Part shown: positions 16,106 to 24,445 of the stretch, piece by piece | How positions within the stretch are numbered: the first letter of the stretch is position 1 | Layout of the letters: the number at the start of each line of letters is the position of its first letter | Source of the DNA: CATOSP01 sp965197545 | Lineage (GTDB): Bacteria > Chloroflexota > Dehalococcoidia > Lucifugimonadales > UBA3495 | Reading direction: 5' to 3' | DNA: 64,000 nucleotides | Assembly: GCA_965197545.1 (NCBI GenBank) | Contig: CBDANJ010000008.1 | Coordinates: forward strand, 1,054,001-1,118,000 | Position numbers and translations under genes: made by a program | The notes under the pieces: generated by a model | Databases searched by the model: none | What the model was told of the DNA's origin: nothing | Seen by the model: only the letters and a program-made list of their open reading frames with translations

Positions 16106-17560
16106 ATGACAAAGTTTTTAGTCGTAGTCTTCGACGGCCTTCAGCCTGCCCAGGTTACCGAGTCGTTGATGCCGAACCTCGCTTCCTTCGCCGCCGAAGG
16201 AGTGACGTTCGCGAATCACCACCCGGTCTACCCGTCGGTGACGCGGGCGAACGCCTCCAGCATGGTTACGGGGGTCAACCCCGGCGTCCATGGGATCGCA
16301 GCCAACACCCTGGTCTTCCGCGAGTTCGACCCGGAGCGTGCGATGCCCGCCATGCAACCGGAGTTGTCCCTGGTTGCTCAGAGTTCCGGTCGAGTGCTCC
16401 TGACCCCGACTCTGGCGGAAGTCCTCTCAGGATACGGGCAAGAGTACGTGGCCATCGGTGTGGGCACCAGCGGGAATGCCTACTTGCATAACCCCACAGC
16501 GGACGTGGCCGGAGGGGCCACGATTCATCCGGAATTCACTCTTCCTTACGCGTTGCACGAGGACATAACCGCCCGGTTCGGTCCCTGGCCGGACGAGGCC
16601 CGGCCCAACACGGCCCGGATGGCCCACGCGGTCCGCATCCTGACCGAGTACATTATCCCGGAGCGTGACCCATTGGTTGCCCTGATCTGGTCTTCGGAGC
16701 CGGACAAGTCACAGCACGACGCCGGGGTCGGATCTGAACTTTCAAACACGGCTGTCGGAGAGGCGGACGCCCAGTTCGGTAGAATACTGGCCTGGCTGAA
16801 TGAGACGGGAAGGGACTCCGATACCGATATCATGGTGGTGTCCGACCACGGCTATTCGACCATCACGGAAACGGTGAACGTGAGGGCGTTGACAAAGGAA
16901 GCCGGCTTCCCGGATGGCGGGGAGCCAGGCGGGGTGGTTGTGGCGCAAAACGGCGGGTCGGTGCTCTTCTACACCAGCCCCCGCGACCGCGATACGGCGG
17001 TCAACCTGACCAAATGGCTGATGGCCCAGCCCTGGTGCGGCAACCTGACCGTTTCGGAATTAGTGGATGGAGTCCAAGGCACGCTTCCCGGGTCTCTGGT
17101 TGGCAGCGAAGGCGAGCGCGGTCCGGACGTGACGATGTCTTTTCGCTGGCGGTCCAACGCCAACGAGGCCGGCTACGCCGGTTCGGTCTACTCCTCCGGC
17201 GGGACGCCGGGACAGGGCCAACACGGGTCTATGGGCCGGTCGGAGTTGCACAACATCCTGTTCGCCCGAGGGCCCAGGTTCAAGGGAGGGTTGAAGGTGG
17301 ACGCGCCCTCTGGCAATATCGATCTTGCTCCTACCATTCTCGACCTGTTGGGCCTCCAGCCCACGCCTGACATGGAAGGACGAGTCCTGGCGGAAGCCAT
17401 TGCCGGTGGTCCCGACCCCGCCGACGTGGACTGGTCTTCGGACCTCTACAGCACCCAGGCTCTGGCCGGCAACAAGGTCTACCGGCAGCAGATCAGGCTG
17501 TCGCGAGTGGGCGACACAGTGTATGTGGATGAAGGGACTAGCAGCCTGGGCCGCAGATGA
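16106..17560 (+). CDS. alkaline phosphatase superfamily nucleotide pyrophosphatase/phosphodiesterase
   Basis: The 484-residue product matches the type I phosphodiesterase/nucleotide pyrophosphatase branch of the alkaline phosphatase superfamily. FLVVVFDGL gives the first metal aspartate (Asp10), and HHPVYPSVTRANASSMVTG carries the nucleophile threonine near 46. IMVVSDHGYSTI supplies the Asp-His metal pair, and NIDLAPTILDLLGL is the usual C-terminal closing helix. It would hydrolyse a phosphodiester or related phosphate/sulfate ester. No signal peptide is apparent, so it is probably cytoplasmic. It starts at an ATG after GAGGGGAG and is followed by a PaREP1-like gene 40 bases on. Confidence 0.88.
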   Translation: MTKFLVVVFDGLQPAQVTESLMPNLASFAAEGVTFANHHPVYPSVTRANASSMVTGVNPGVHGIAANTLVFREFDPERAMPAMQPELSLVAQSSGRVLLTPTLAEVLSGYGQEYVAIGVGTSGNAYLHNPTADVAGGATIHPEFTLPYALHEDITARFGPWPDEARPNTARMAHAVRILTEYIIPERDPLVALIWSSEPDKSQHDAGVGSELSNTAVGEADAQFGRILAWLNETGRDSDTDIMVVSDHGYSTITETVNVRALTKEAGFPDGGEPGGVVVAQNGGSVLFYTSPRDRDTAVNLTKWLMAQPWCGNLTVSELVDGVQGTLPGSLVGSEGERGPDVTMSFRWRSNANEAGYAGSVYSSGGTPGQGQHGSMGRSELHNILFARGPRFKGGLKVDAPSGNIDLAPTILDLLGLQPTPDMEGRVLAEAIAGGPDPADVDWSSDLYSTQALAGNKVYRQQIRLSRVGDTVYVDEGTSSLGRR

Positions 17561-17600
17561 CCGCTGATCTCACCATTTCACGTTGGAGCAAACGTAGAGA

Positions 17601-18035
17601 ATGACCACCTTATTGCCTGACCCCCACGACTACGCGGAATTGAGCCAGCACTTCATCCGGCAGGCCGAGGAAGAACTGCAAAAGGGTGACCACCTTCAGG
17701 CGGCTGAGAAGGGATGGGGCGCGGTCGCCCACGCTGTCAAAGCCATCGCCGAACAAAGGGGCTGGAATCACGGCAGTCATCCACTATTGAGGGACGTGTA
17801 CTGGCAAATTATCACCGAGTTTGGCCGTACCCACTTGGCCCTTTTGTTCGATGGCGCCGAAAAATTGCACCAGAACTTCTATGAAAACCATTTGGACAGG
17901 GATGAGGTTGAACATCGCGTAAACACGTCAAAATTGTTGCTGGAAGAGTTGGCGGTGTTGAAGGCCAGTCCCCCAAGACCTTTCGTCCCGCAAGACGCCG
18001 CCCAGCAAAGACGATGGAACAGACTCACACTATAG
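17601..18035 (+). CDS. PaREP1/HEPN-like helical protein
   Basis: The 144-residue all-helical protein carries FIRQAEEELQKGDHLQAAEKGWG followed by AVAHAVKAIAEQRGW, a pattern I associate with the PaREP1/PaREP8 branch of HEPN-like proteins. A paralogue with the same order of motifs lies at 20960-21337 on the other strand. Neither shows the RxxxxH nuclease motif of toxic HEPN proteins, so an RNase role is not supported. Function is unknown. Helices with regularly spaced alanine and aromatic residues suggest dimerisation or a scaffold role. Confidence 0.6.
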   Translation: MTTLLPDPHDYAELSQHFIRQAEEELQKGDHLQAAEKGWGAVAHAVKAIAEQRGWNHGSHPLLRDVYWQIITEFGRTHLALLFDGAEKLHQNFYENHLDRDEVEHRVNTSKLLLEELAVLKASPPRPFVPQDAAQQRRWNRLTL

Positions 18036-18209
18036 CCAGGGTCCAGGTTTGGGGAGACTTTCCCAATGGGGCCGCAGTCCAATTCTAGGGAGAAAGCATG
18101 AGTTGACGAGTAAAGGGAGCCAGGGATCAGTCCCATGTCTCGCCATAGCAAAGACGGGACATGGGGGATTCGGACTTGATGCTCAAAACCATTACTTAGG
18201 AGAGAAGAG

Positions 18210-18734
18210 ATGGCCGCAGCCGATATACCAATGGCGACCCTGGAACGCAACTGGGGCATGGTGGACCGTGCCCTGGACGGTCTGAACGACGAGGTCTGGA
18301 ACGCACAGCCCAACGACCAGAGCAATTCCATAGCATGGTTGCTTTGGCACATGACCCGCGTGGTGGATACGTTCGTAAACACCAGGTTCCGCTCCGGGCA
18401 AGAGCTATGGGTAGCGGACAGTTGGAACGAGAAGTGTGGCCTGGCGGGTGAATCAGGAACAGGGCAAGGAATGTCCGCCGCGGACATCGCCGCCTGGCAG
18501 GCCCCGTCCCGCGAAGCATTAACCGGCTACTATGACGCGGTCAAGATCTGCGCCAGGGAGTTTCTGGGGTCTGTCACTGACGAGGACCTGGCCGGGACGA
18601 TAACCCTGCCCAACAACCCGGAACCCCGGCCCAAGTCCGACATGCTGGGTACGTTGGTCTATGACAACACCGTTCACGGCGGGCAGATCGCATACCTACG
18701 GGGCTACTATGGTGGGCTGGGCTGGTTCGTGTAA
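18210..18734 (+). CDS. DinB family protein
   Basis: The 174-residue product has the DinB/mycothiol-dependent maleylpyruvate isomerase-like four-helix fold. Candidate metal histidines are in SIAWLLWHMTRVVD near residue 47 and in VYDNTVHGGQIAYLRGYY near the C-terminus, the classical spacing for this family. Proteins of this type are thiol-dependent metalloenzymes or stress-linked proteins of unknown substrate. RBS GGAGAGAAG lies just upstream of the ATG. A cupin gene follows 48 bases later, so the two may be co-expressed. Confidence 0.82.
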   Translation: MAAADIPMATLERNWGMVDRALDGLNDEVWNAQPNDQSNSIAWLLWHMTRVVDTFVNTRFRSGQELWVADSWNEKCGLAGESGTGQGMSAADIAAWQAPSREALTGYYDAVKICAREFLGSVTDEDLAGTITLPNNPEPRPKSDMLGTLVYDNTVHGGQIAYLRGYYGGLGWFV

Positions 18735-18782
18735 CCTGTTACGCCTAGCCTTGAAGCAACAGGTCTCACAAGGAGCATTGAA

Positions 18783-19178
18783 ATGAGCGCTCAAGCGCAG
18801 GGCACCAAGCCATACGTGGTACACGGCCCACAGGAGGCTAACACCACGGCCCAAACGCGGGGAATGGAGCGGCGTCCGGGGATAACCTCCCTGACCGCCG
18901 GGGCTTCCAAGATTTGGCTGGGACTGGTCACCGCCGCACCCAACGAGGCGGGACCTCCCCACCACCACGGCGACGCGGAGACCGCCGCGTATATCCTCAG
19001 CGGGCATGTTCGCGTCTATTTCGGCGAGAACTTCGAAGAATACGTGGAGGCCGGTCCGGGGGACTTCCTCTTCGTCCCGGCCAACACCCCCCATATAGAA
19101 GCCAACCCCTACGACGAACCGCAGACGGCGGTGCTGGCGCGCTCCCCCGACAACATCGTCATAAACCTGGGGGAGTAG
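18783..19178 (+). CDS. cupin domain protein
   Basis: The 131-residue single-domain cupin carries the first cupin motif as GPPHHHGDAETAAYILSGHV, with the metal histidines and glutamate, and the second as GDFLFVPANTPHIEANP. It is a small beta-barrel metalloprotein; without a fused domain the reaction cannot be assigned. RBS AAGGAG precedes the ATG. A small inverted-repeat element starts two bases after its stop codon. Confidence 0.85.
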   Translation: MSAQAQGTKPYVVHGPQEANTTAQTRGMERRPGITSLTAGASKIWLGLVTAAPNEAGPPHHHGDAETAAYILSGHVRVYFGENFEEYVEAGPGDFLFVPANTPHIEANPYDEPQTAVLARSPDNIVINLGE

Positions 19179-19180
19179 AC

Positions 19181-19287
19181 TTAGAAACTATCTCAAGACT
19201 GAACGAACAGGCTTGGGCAGAGGGGAAATCCACCTTATGCGAAAGGGGGAGACACTGGGGAAACCTGGTTTGGAGATAGTTTCTTAA
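19181..19287. repeat. small inverted-repeat element, copy A
   Basis: Terminal arms TTAGAAACTATCTC (19181-19194) and GAGATAGTTTCTTAA (19273-19287) are complementary apart from one extra base. The same arm sequence bounds the elements at 34945 and 63114, but the interior here differs from those two. It begins two bases after the cupin stop and lies ahead of the GMC oxidoreductase. No target duplication is visible. Confidence 0.6.
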
Positions 19288-19361
19288 TACTCTCCTCTTC
19301 CCGCGGGAAGGGGGGAGTCGTTTTTGCCATTCGATAACCAGATCAACCGGAGGTCCCACCT

Positions 19362-20912
19362 ATGAAATACGACCATATCGTTATTGGTTCCGGGTCTGCT
19401 GGCTCTATTGTAGCCACCAGGTTGAGCGAAGACCCTGCCCGCTCGGTATTGTTGCTGGAAGCCGGACCGGACTACCCGGACTTCGAGCAGTTGCCTGAAG
19501 AGGTAAAGTTCGGCTACGCCACCGGCACCGACATAATGACCAGCGACCACAACTGGCAGTTCATCGGCAAGGCCACCGAGCAAGCCGAGCCGATGCTGGT
19601 GCCAAGGGGGAAGGTTACGGGCGGCTCCAGCGCGATCAACGGTCAGGTGTTCTTGCGTGGTGTGCCCGAAGACTATGAAGCCTGGGCCGCTCTGGGAAAC
19701 GACCAGTGGCGTTTCCAGAACCTCTTGCAATACTTCCGCATGATCGAGACCGATACGGACTACGGCGGGGACGACTTCCATAATTCGGATGGTCCGATCA
19801 TCGTGCGCCGGTTCAAGCAGCAAGAGATGTTGCCGGACCAACAGGCTTTCTACGAAGCCTGCCGCGCCATCGGGATTCCTGACAGCCCGGACCATAACCT
19901 TCCCGATGCCTCCGGGGTGGGGCCGTGTCCGGTCAACAACCCCAACGGCATCCGGTGGAGCACCGCGCTGGGCTACTTGAACATGGCCCGGCACCGGTTG
20001 AATCTGACCCTTCGCCCCAACTGCACGGTTCACCGGATTATTTTCGAAGGCAAGAAAGCAGTCGGAGTTGAAGTGGAGAGCGGCGGAGAAAGGTTCATCG
20101 CGGAAGGCGATGAGATAATCCTCAGCTCAGGGGCTATCGGGTCGCCGCACATCCTGTTACTGTCTGGCGTTGGCCCTGCCGGCCAGCTCAGTAGCCTGGG
20201 CATCCCGGTGGTCCACGATCTGCCCGGCGTCGGTCAGAACATGCGGGACCATCCGACCGTTCCGCTAACCTGGAGGACCAAACCCGAACACGAATTGAAC
20301 GGGCTCGCTCCCAGGATGCAAATGGCCCTGCGCACTACTGCTGAAGGCTCACACCTGCGCAACGATATCCAGGTATTGATGCAGTCCTTCGCCACTGAAC
20401 GGATCAACCGGGGCGGTGACCGCATGGACCCGCTGGGGATTCGGATGCTGGTAATCCTGAATCTGGCGGTTGGGCATGGTGAGTTGCGGCTGACGTCAAA
20501 GAACCCCTTGGTGCAACCCTTCCTGGACTACCGCTACCTGGAGGAAGAGTTCGACCGGAAGCGGTTGCGGGACGCGGTGCGGATGTGCGTGAGGCTGGCT
20601 GAACACCAGGGCTTCCGGGACATAATAGAGGAACGCACGGAGCCAACGGGAGCTGAGCTCGCCTCGGACGACGCGCTGGACCAGTTCCTCTACCGGGAGG
20701 TATCCACGGGCCAGCACATCTCATGCACATGCAAGATGGGCCCGGAGTCGGACCCGATGGCTGTGGTAAGCCAGTACGGCAAGGTCCACGGTATGGAGGG
20801 GATTCGGGTGGTGGACGCATCCATCATGCCCGACTGCGTCCGCGCCAACACCAACGTCACCACCATGATGATCGGCGAGCACATCGCCGATTTCATCCGC
20901 CAGGGGAGCTAG
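19362..20912 (+). CDS. GMC family FAD-dependent oxidoreductase (choline/alcohol dehydrogenase type)
   Basis: The 516-residue flavoprotein starts with the FAD-binding GSGSAG motif at 9-14 and LLLEAGPDYPD, carries the GMC signature around VPRGKVTGGSSAINGQVF, and has ILSSGAIGSPHILLLSGVGP as the second GMC signature. The C-terminal catalytic pair is in STGQHISCTCKMG (histidine) and RANTNVTTMMIGEHIADF (asparagine). It oxidises a primary or secondary alcohol to the aldehyde or ketone. The substrate cannot be read; choline-specific residues were not checked. RBS GGAGG lies eight bases before the ATG. The long gap before it holds repeat copy A. Confidence 0.92.
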   Translation: MKYDHIVIGSGSAGSIVATRLSEDPARSVLLLEAGPDYPDFEQLPEEVKFGYATGTDIMTSDHNWQFIGKATEQAEPMLVPRGKVTGGSSAINGQVFLRGVPEDYEAWAALGNDQWRFQNLLQYFRMIETDTDYGGDDFHNSDGPIIVRRFKQQEMLPDQQAFYEACRAIGIPDSPDHNLPDASGVGPCPVNNPNGIRWSTALGYLNMARHRLNLTLRPNCTVHRIIFEGKKAVGVEVESGGERFIAEGDEIILSSGAIGSPHILLLSGVGPAGQLSSLGIPVVHDLPGVGQNMRDHPTVPLTWRTKPEHELNGLAPRMQMALRTTAEGSHLRNDIQVLMQSFATERINRGGDRMDPLGIRMLVILNLAVGHGELRLTSKNPLVQPFLDYRYLEEEFDRKRLRDAVRMCVRLAEHQGFRDIIEERTEPTGAELASDDALDQFLYREVSTGQHISCTCKMGPESDPMAVVSQYGKVHGMEGIRVVDASIMPDCVRANTNVTTMMIGEHIADFIRQGS

Positions 20913-20959
20913 AGGACAGCTACTGCGTTCCCAGTCTGTATTAGCCGGTGCCGCGCGGG

Positions 20960-21337
20960 TTATCCCTCAGCGTCGGCCAATACGGCTAGGCGGGCGACGA
21001 AATCGTGGACGATAGGACGCTCACCTTCTATCTCGTAAGGTTCCAAGCTGTCGTGGTAGAAGTTCCAGTGGAACTTCTCTGCGGCGGCAAATCCGCCAAC
21101 TATGAAATTGTCGCCGTACTCTCGACCTAGCCGGTAGACGTTGTTTTTCATATCGCGATGGCTATCATATCGCCAGTTGCGTTGCTGGGCGATGGCCGTG
21201 ACGACTTGGACAGCCGCACCGTACAATTTCTCGGATGCTTGCAAGTGGTCTCCGGCCGCGAATTCCTCATCTGACTGCCGTAAGAACGTCATCGCGGTCT
21301 GAATGCGCTCCTGGGGGTCCATCTCTCTGGTGGTCAT
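20960..21337 (-). CDS. PaREP1/HEPN-like helical protein, paralogue
   Basis: This 125-residue helical protein has FLRQSDEEFAAGDHLQASEK and VVTAIAQQRNWRYDSH in the same order as the 17601-18035 gene, so the two are paralogues about 3 kb apart on opposite strands. It lies between the GMC oxidoreductase (convergent) and the VapBC locus (same strand, upstream). No RxxxxH motif is seen. Function is unknown; proximity to a toxin-antitoxin locus may be chance. Confidence 0.58.
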   Translation of the reverse strand: MTTREMDPQERIQTAMTFLRQSDEEFAAGDHLQASEKLYGAAVQVVTAIAQQRNWRYDSHRDMKNNVYRLGREYGDNFIVGGFAAAEKFHWNFYHDSLEPYEIEGERPIVHDFVARLAVLADAEG

Positions 21338-21372
21338 TGATGCCCCTGAAATTCTACAAAGCTTGGTTCTGA

Positions 21373-22092
21373 CTATACTACACTATCCACCGGGTCAACC
21401 GCTTCCAGGAACGGAAAGCGGCGAAAGCCCCCGTCGCGTGTGCAGATTCGCCTGATGTTGTTCTCTCGCATCAGCACGGCGGTGTGAAGATCGTGCATGT
21501 GATTACCGCGGACGGACGGCAGTTCTGACAGTGTTTGGGCCAACAGCGACCCGTGACGGTCGGTGGCGGCCAACATCCTGAAACCTTGTCTGGACAGCAG
21601 TCCTTTCAGGAACAGCCAAGCTTCTTGAGATCTCAACGGCCTTTGAAGGACATGCGGGTGTGTGCCGACTCGCATAAACTCGTAACAGACGTTCCATGAC
21701 AGGAAACCGGTCTCCGGCGCGCCAGTGAAATCCTCCAGATACGACGAGCAGATGCTGTTGTATTCGGAGAAGTCGTCGACGGCATGGACCAGGACATTAG
21801 CGTCGAATAACAAGACCCTAATCCTCGATGTCCGACTGCTTGTGAGACTTGTAAATTTCGTCTCCCCCATCGCCTCGTAAAGCTCGTCGCGGTCGTTTAT
21901 GTTTACCAAGTGGCCCCCGCTATCCCAATCGGGGTACCAGATTCCGCCGCGCACTTTTCCCCGTGGCGGGGGATCACCCAGCATCTGCACCAGCGCTTCT
22001 TCCACCAGGGCCGACATGGTAACTCCATGCTTGGCGGCCGCCTCCCTGAGCAGGTGTTTGACCTTGGTGTCCATGTTGAAGGTCGTTCCCAT
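21373..22092 (-). CDS. vapBC: VapB-VapC toxin-antitoxin as a single fused reading frame
   Basis: Residues 1-76 are a VapB-like ribbon-helix-helix antitoxin (TTFNMDTKVKHLLREAAA). Residues 93-239 are a PIN-domain VapC RNase with the four acidic residues Asp97, Glu138, Asp201 and Asp220. VapB and VapC are normally separate, overlapping genes. Here the join falls beside a run of five G on the coding strand (21864-21868 as C on the plus strand). Adding one G would give the VapB tail DEIYKSHKQSDIED followed by a TAG, with VapC starting just around it. The fusion is therefore either natural or an indel in a homopolymer. The intervening residues, TKFTSLTSSRTSRIR, look like out-of-frame linker. Confidence 0.8.
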   Translation of the reverse strand: MGTTFNMDTKVKHLLREAAAKHGVTMSALVEEALVQMLGDPPPRGKVRGGIWYPDWDSGGHLVNINDRDELYEAMGETKFTSLTSSRTSRIRVLLFDANVLVHAVDDFSEYNSICSSYLEDFTGAPETGFLSWNVCYEFMRVGTHPHVLQRPLRSQEAWLFLKGLLSRQGFRMLAATDRHGSLLAQTLSELPSVRGNHMHDLHTAVLMRENNIRRICTRDGGFRRFPFLEAVDPVDSVV

Positions 22093-22120
22093 GGCTCACC
22101 CCCTGAGTATAGTTGTCCGT

Positions 22121-23206
22121 TCAGAAGACCACCACCGACCGCAGCACCTCGCCCCGCTCCATCTTGTGAAACGCCTCTTCCACGTCCTCTATTGCGATGG
22201 TCTCGGAGACGAACCGGTCCAGGTCCAGCCGTCCCTGCAGGTATAGGTCTATGTACATGGGGAAATCGCGGCTGGGCAGACAGTCGCCGTACCAGGAGGA
22301 CTTGAGGGAGCCCCCGCGCCCGAACACTTCCAGCAGGGGAAGCTCGATCTTCATATCCGGGCTGGGCACCCCGACCAGCACAACCGTCCCCGCATGGTCC
22401 CTGGCATAGAAGGCCTGCTCGAAGGTCCTGGGATTGCCCACGGCTTCGATGGCAACGTTGACGCCGTTGCCACCGGTCAGATCGCGGATCGCCTCAACTG
22501 GATCGGTCTCGGACGCATTGATGGTGTGCGTCGCTCCGAACTCCCTGGCCCATTCCAGCTTGCGGTCGTCGATGTCTACGGCAATGATGATGTGAGCCCC
22601 GGCCAGCCTCGACCCGGCGATTGCCGCATCCCCCACTCCGCCGCAGCCGATGACGGCCACGGAATCGCCCCGGCTCACGCTTCCGGTGTTGATCGCCGCT
22701 CCCAACCCAGCCATTATTCCGCAGCCAATCAGCCCTGCGGCTTCCGGGCTTGCCTGTGGGTTAACTTTCACGGCCTGTCCGGCGGCTACCAACGTCAACT
22801 CGGCGAAGGCGCCGATTCCCAACGCCGGGGATAGGGGAGTGCCGTCGGCAAGGGTCATCGGGTTCTTTGCGTTCTGGCTGGCGAAGCAGTACCAAGGACG
22901 TCCCCGCAGGCAGGACCGGCAGGTGCCGCACGGAGCCCTCCAGGCGATGACCACGAAGTCGCCGGTAGACACGTTGTCCACCCCGTCTCCCACGGCCTCG
23001 ACGGTGCCCGACGCCTCGTGCCCAAGCAGGAACGGGAAGTCATCGTTGATCGCTCCCTCCCGGTAGTGGAGGTCCGTATGACAGACGCCGCAAGCCTTGA
23101 CCCGTACCAGGACCTCGCCGGGACCTGGATCGGGGACCAGAATATCCTTGAGTTCGACTGCGGCGCCCTTCGCGCTTGCGATTACTCCGGTAACCTGATG
23201 GGGCAT
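22121..23206 (-). CDS. zinc-dependent alcohol dehydrogenase, mycothiol/formaldehyde dehydrogenase type
   Basis: The 361-residue medium-chain dehydrogenase is very close to actinobacterial S-(hydroxymethyl)mycothiol dehydrogenases as I recall them, for example in ACGVCHTDLHYREGAINDDF and GGSLKSSWYGDCLPSRDFPM. Catalytic zinc ligands are Cys39 and His63 with Glu64 beside it. The structural zinc cysteines are Cys93, Cys96, Cys99 and Cys107. NAD binds at IGCGGVGDAA. The family oxidises the formaldehyde-thiol adduct or reduces nitrosothiols. Whether this organism makes mycothiol is unknown. It is upstream, on the same strand, of nothing related except the decarboxylase subunit genes about 100-1200 bases further left-to-right. 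Confidence 0.88.
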   Translation of the reverse strand: MPHQVTGVIASAKGAAVELKDILVPDPGPGEVLVRVKACGVCHTDLHYREGAINDDFPFLLGHEASGTVEAVGDGVDNVSTGDFVVIAWRAPCGTCRSCLRGRPWYCFASQNAKNPMTLADGTPLSPALGIGAFAELTLVAAGQAVKVNPQASPEAAGLIGCGIMAGLGAAINTGSVSRGDSVAVIGCGGVGDAAIAGSRLAGAHIIIAVDIDDRKLEWAREFGATHTINASETDPVEAIRDLTGGNGVNVAIEAVGNPRTFEQAFYARDHAGTVVLVGVPSPDMKIELPLLEVFGRGGSLKSSWYGDCLPSRDFPMYIDLYLQGRLDLDRFVSETIAIEDVEEAFHKMERGEVLRSVVVF

Positions 23207-23308
23207 AGTTCGTTACTCCAGGTCCACTCTGGGTCTGAATTAGGGGTTACCGTAGACTGAGGTTACCCGATTCCCCTGCCAGCGGAATCGGAATGCAGTC
23301 CGGCGATT

Positions 23309-23893
23309 CTATCTGGGGCCCATGGACTCTTGCAGGTCTTCGATGACCTTATCGCGGGAACGGGTCTGCCATCTTCTGCGCTGTCCGATGGGGAGATTTT
23401 CGATTTCGGGAAAGACCTTCATAGCCACGAACACCGGGCCGGATTGCTCCATGATCTGCGCGATGTTGTTCGTGAAGTCTTCCAGATTGTCGAAGGCGTA
23501 GGCCGACGGGTAGCCTGACCCGCGTGCGATAATGTCGTATTGGACGTTGGCGGCGTTGGGCACCGGCTGTCCCCCGGTGGTGGCGTAGCACTCGTTGTCC
23601 AACATGAAGTGGTAGAAGTTCTTGGGCGCTTTCTCCGCGATGGTCGGCAGCGCGCCCAGGTTCATGAGCACGTCGCCTTCCGAGTCGAAGAGGACCACCT
23701 TTTCATTGGGCCTGGCCAGGGCAAGGCCCAGGCCGAAGGAGGCGTGGCCGCCCATCGCCGGGTCGCCCAATGGGACGTCCCTGGTCTCGTTGGTGCTCAC
23801 GTTGACCCAGTGGCGGCCACCTCGGCCGGGAATAACCACCGCGTCGCCCCGGTACTGCTGGAAGACCTTTAGCATGTCTTCGGTCTGAAACAT
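23309..23893 (-). CDS. thiamine-diphosphate decarboxylase subunit beta (sulfopyruvate/phosphonopyruvate type)
   Basis: The 194-residue protein is the C-terminal, cofactor-binding half of a thiamine diphosphate enzyme, encoded separately as in sulfopyruvate decarboxylase ComE. GDPAMGGHASFGLGLALARP is the helix preceding the cofactor motif, and VLFDSEGDVLMNLGALPTI is the GDG-like diphosphate/magnesium loop; the first glycine is replaced by glutamate (EGD). It directly follows the alpha subunit gene on the minus strand, with an AGGAG ribosome site. Decarboxylation of a 2-oxo acid such as sulfopyruvate or phosphonopyruvate is likely. The exact substrate is not determined by sequence alone. Confidence 0.82.
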   Translation of the reverse strand: MFQTEDMLKVFQQYRGDAVVIPGRGGRHWVNVSTNETRDVPLGDPAMGGHASFGLGLALARPNEKVVLFDSEGDVLMNLGALPTIAEKAPKNFYHFMLDNECYATTGGQPVPNAANVQYDIIARGSGYPSAYAFDNLEDFTNNIAQIMEQSGPVFVAMKVFPEIENLPIGQRRRWQTRSRDKVIEDLQESMGPR

Positions 23894-23906
23894 CCGCTTT
23901 CTCCTA

Positions 23907-23936
23907 TATTCGCGCTACCGGTATTCGCGCTACCGG
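23907..23936. repeat. 15-bp tandem repeat between the decarboxylase subunit genes
   Basis: TATTCGCGCTACCGG occurs at 23907-23921 and again at 23922-23936. It spans the stop codon of the alpha subunit, so one copy carries the real TAG and the other repeats it in the same frame. The beta subunit start lies beyond with its own AGGAG. Confidence 0.9.
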
Positions 23937-24445
23937 TTGAAGCCGTGGTATTCGTCGCCAACCAGGACCGCCACAGGCTTGCTCGTCTTTTCCGCCTCCT
24001 GGAAGGCGATGGAAATGCGGTCCGCGTCCTGGTCGTTCTCCACCAGGAAATACCGAATATTGAAGGCGTTTAAGAACCGTTCGGTGTAGGTGGCGGCGGT
24101 GTCCTGGTCCACGCCGTGCCGCGTATACCCGCGGTAACCAACCATCAACACCACCGGGATGTTCATCCCCATTGCCCAACCCCGAAGGGAGTCACCGGAC
24201 TCCATGAGCCCCGTGTTCTGGATCAAGATAATGGGTTTGGCTCCACCCACGGACAGACCGGCGGCGGTGGAAAAAGCCTGTCCCTCACGGCTGACGGAGA
24301 TCAGGTCCAGGTTAGGTTCGTCCTTCATCAGCAGGTATAAGAAGTTGGTCTCGCTGTCTGGAAGCCAGACCACGTGGGTAACACCGTTCTTGCGCATGTG
24401 GTCCAGCACCACTTCGGGGCTGAACCCTCCCTCTTGCTGGGTCAT
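23930..24445 (-). CDS. thiamine-diphosphate decarboxylase subunit alpha (sulfopyruvate/phosphonopyruvate type)
   Basis: The 171-residue protein is the N-terminal pyrimidine-binding half, as in ComD. SVSREGQAFSTAAGLSVGG holds the conserved glutamate (in REGQA) that activates the cofactor, and NTGLMESGDSLRGWAMGMNI is the characteristic glycine-rich stretch of sulfopyruvate and phosphonopyruvate decarboxylases. It pairs with the beta subunit gene 37 bases further along the minus strand; both halves are needed for activity. The organisation as separate subunits argues for a sulfopyruvate-type enzyme over the single-chain phosphonopyruvate form, but this is inference. Confidence 0.85.
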   Translation of the reverse strand: MTQQEGGFSPEVVLDHMRKNGVTHVVWLPDSETNFLYLLMKDEPNLDLISVSREGQAFSTAAGLSVGGAKPIILIQNTGLMESGDSLRGWAMGMNIPVVLMVGYRGYTRHGVDQDTAATYTERFLNAFNIRYFLVENDQDADRISIAFQEAEKTSKPVAVLVGDEYHGFNR

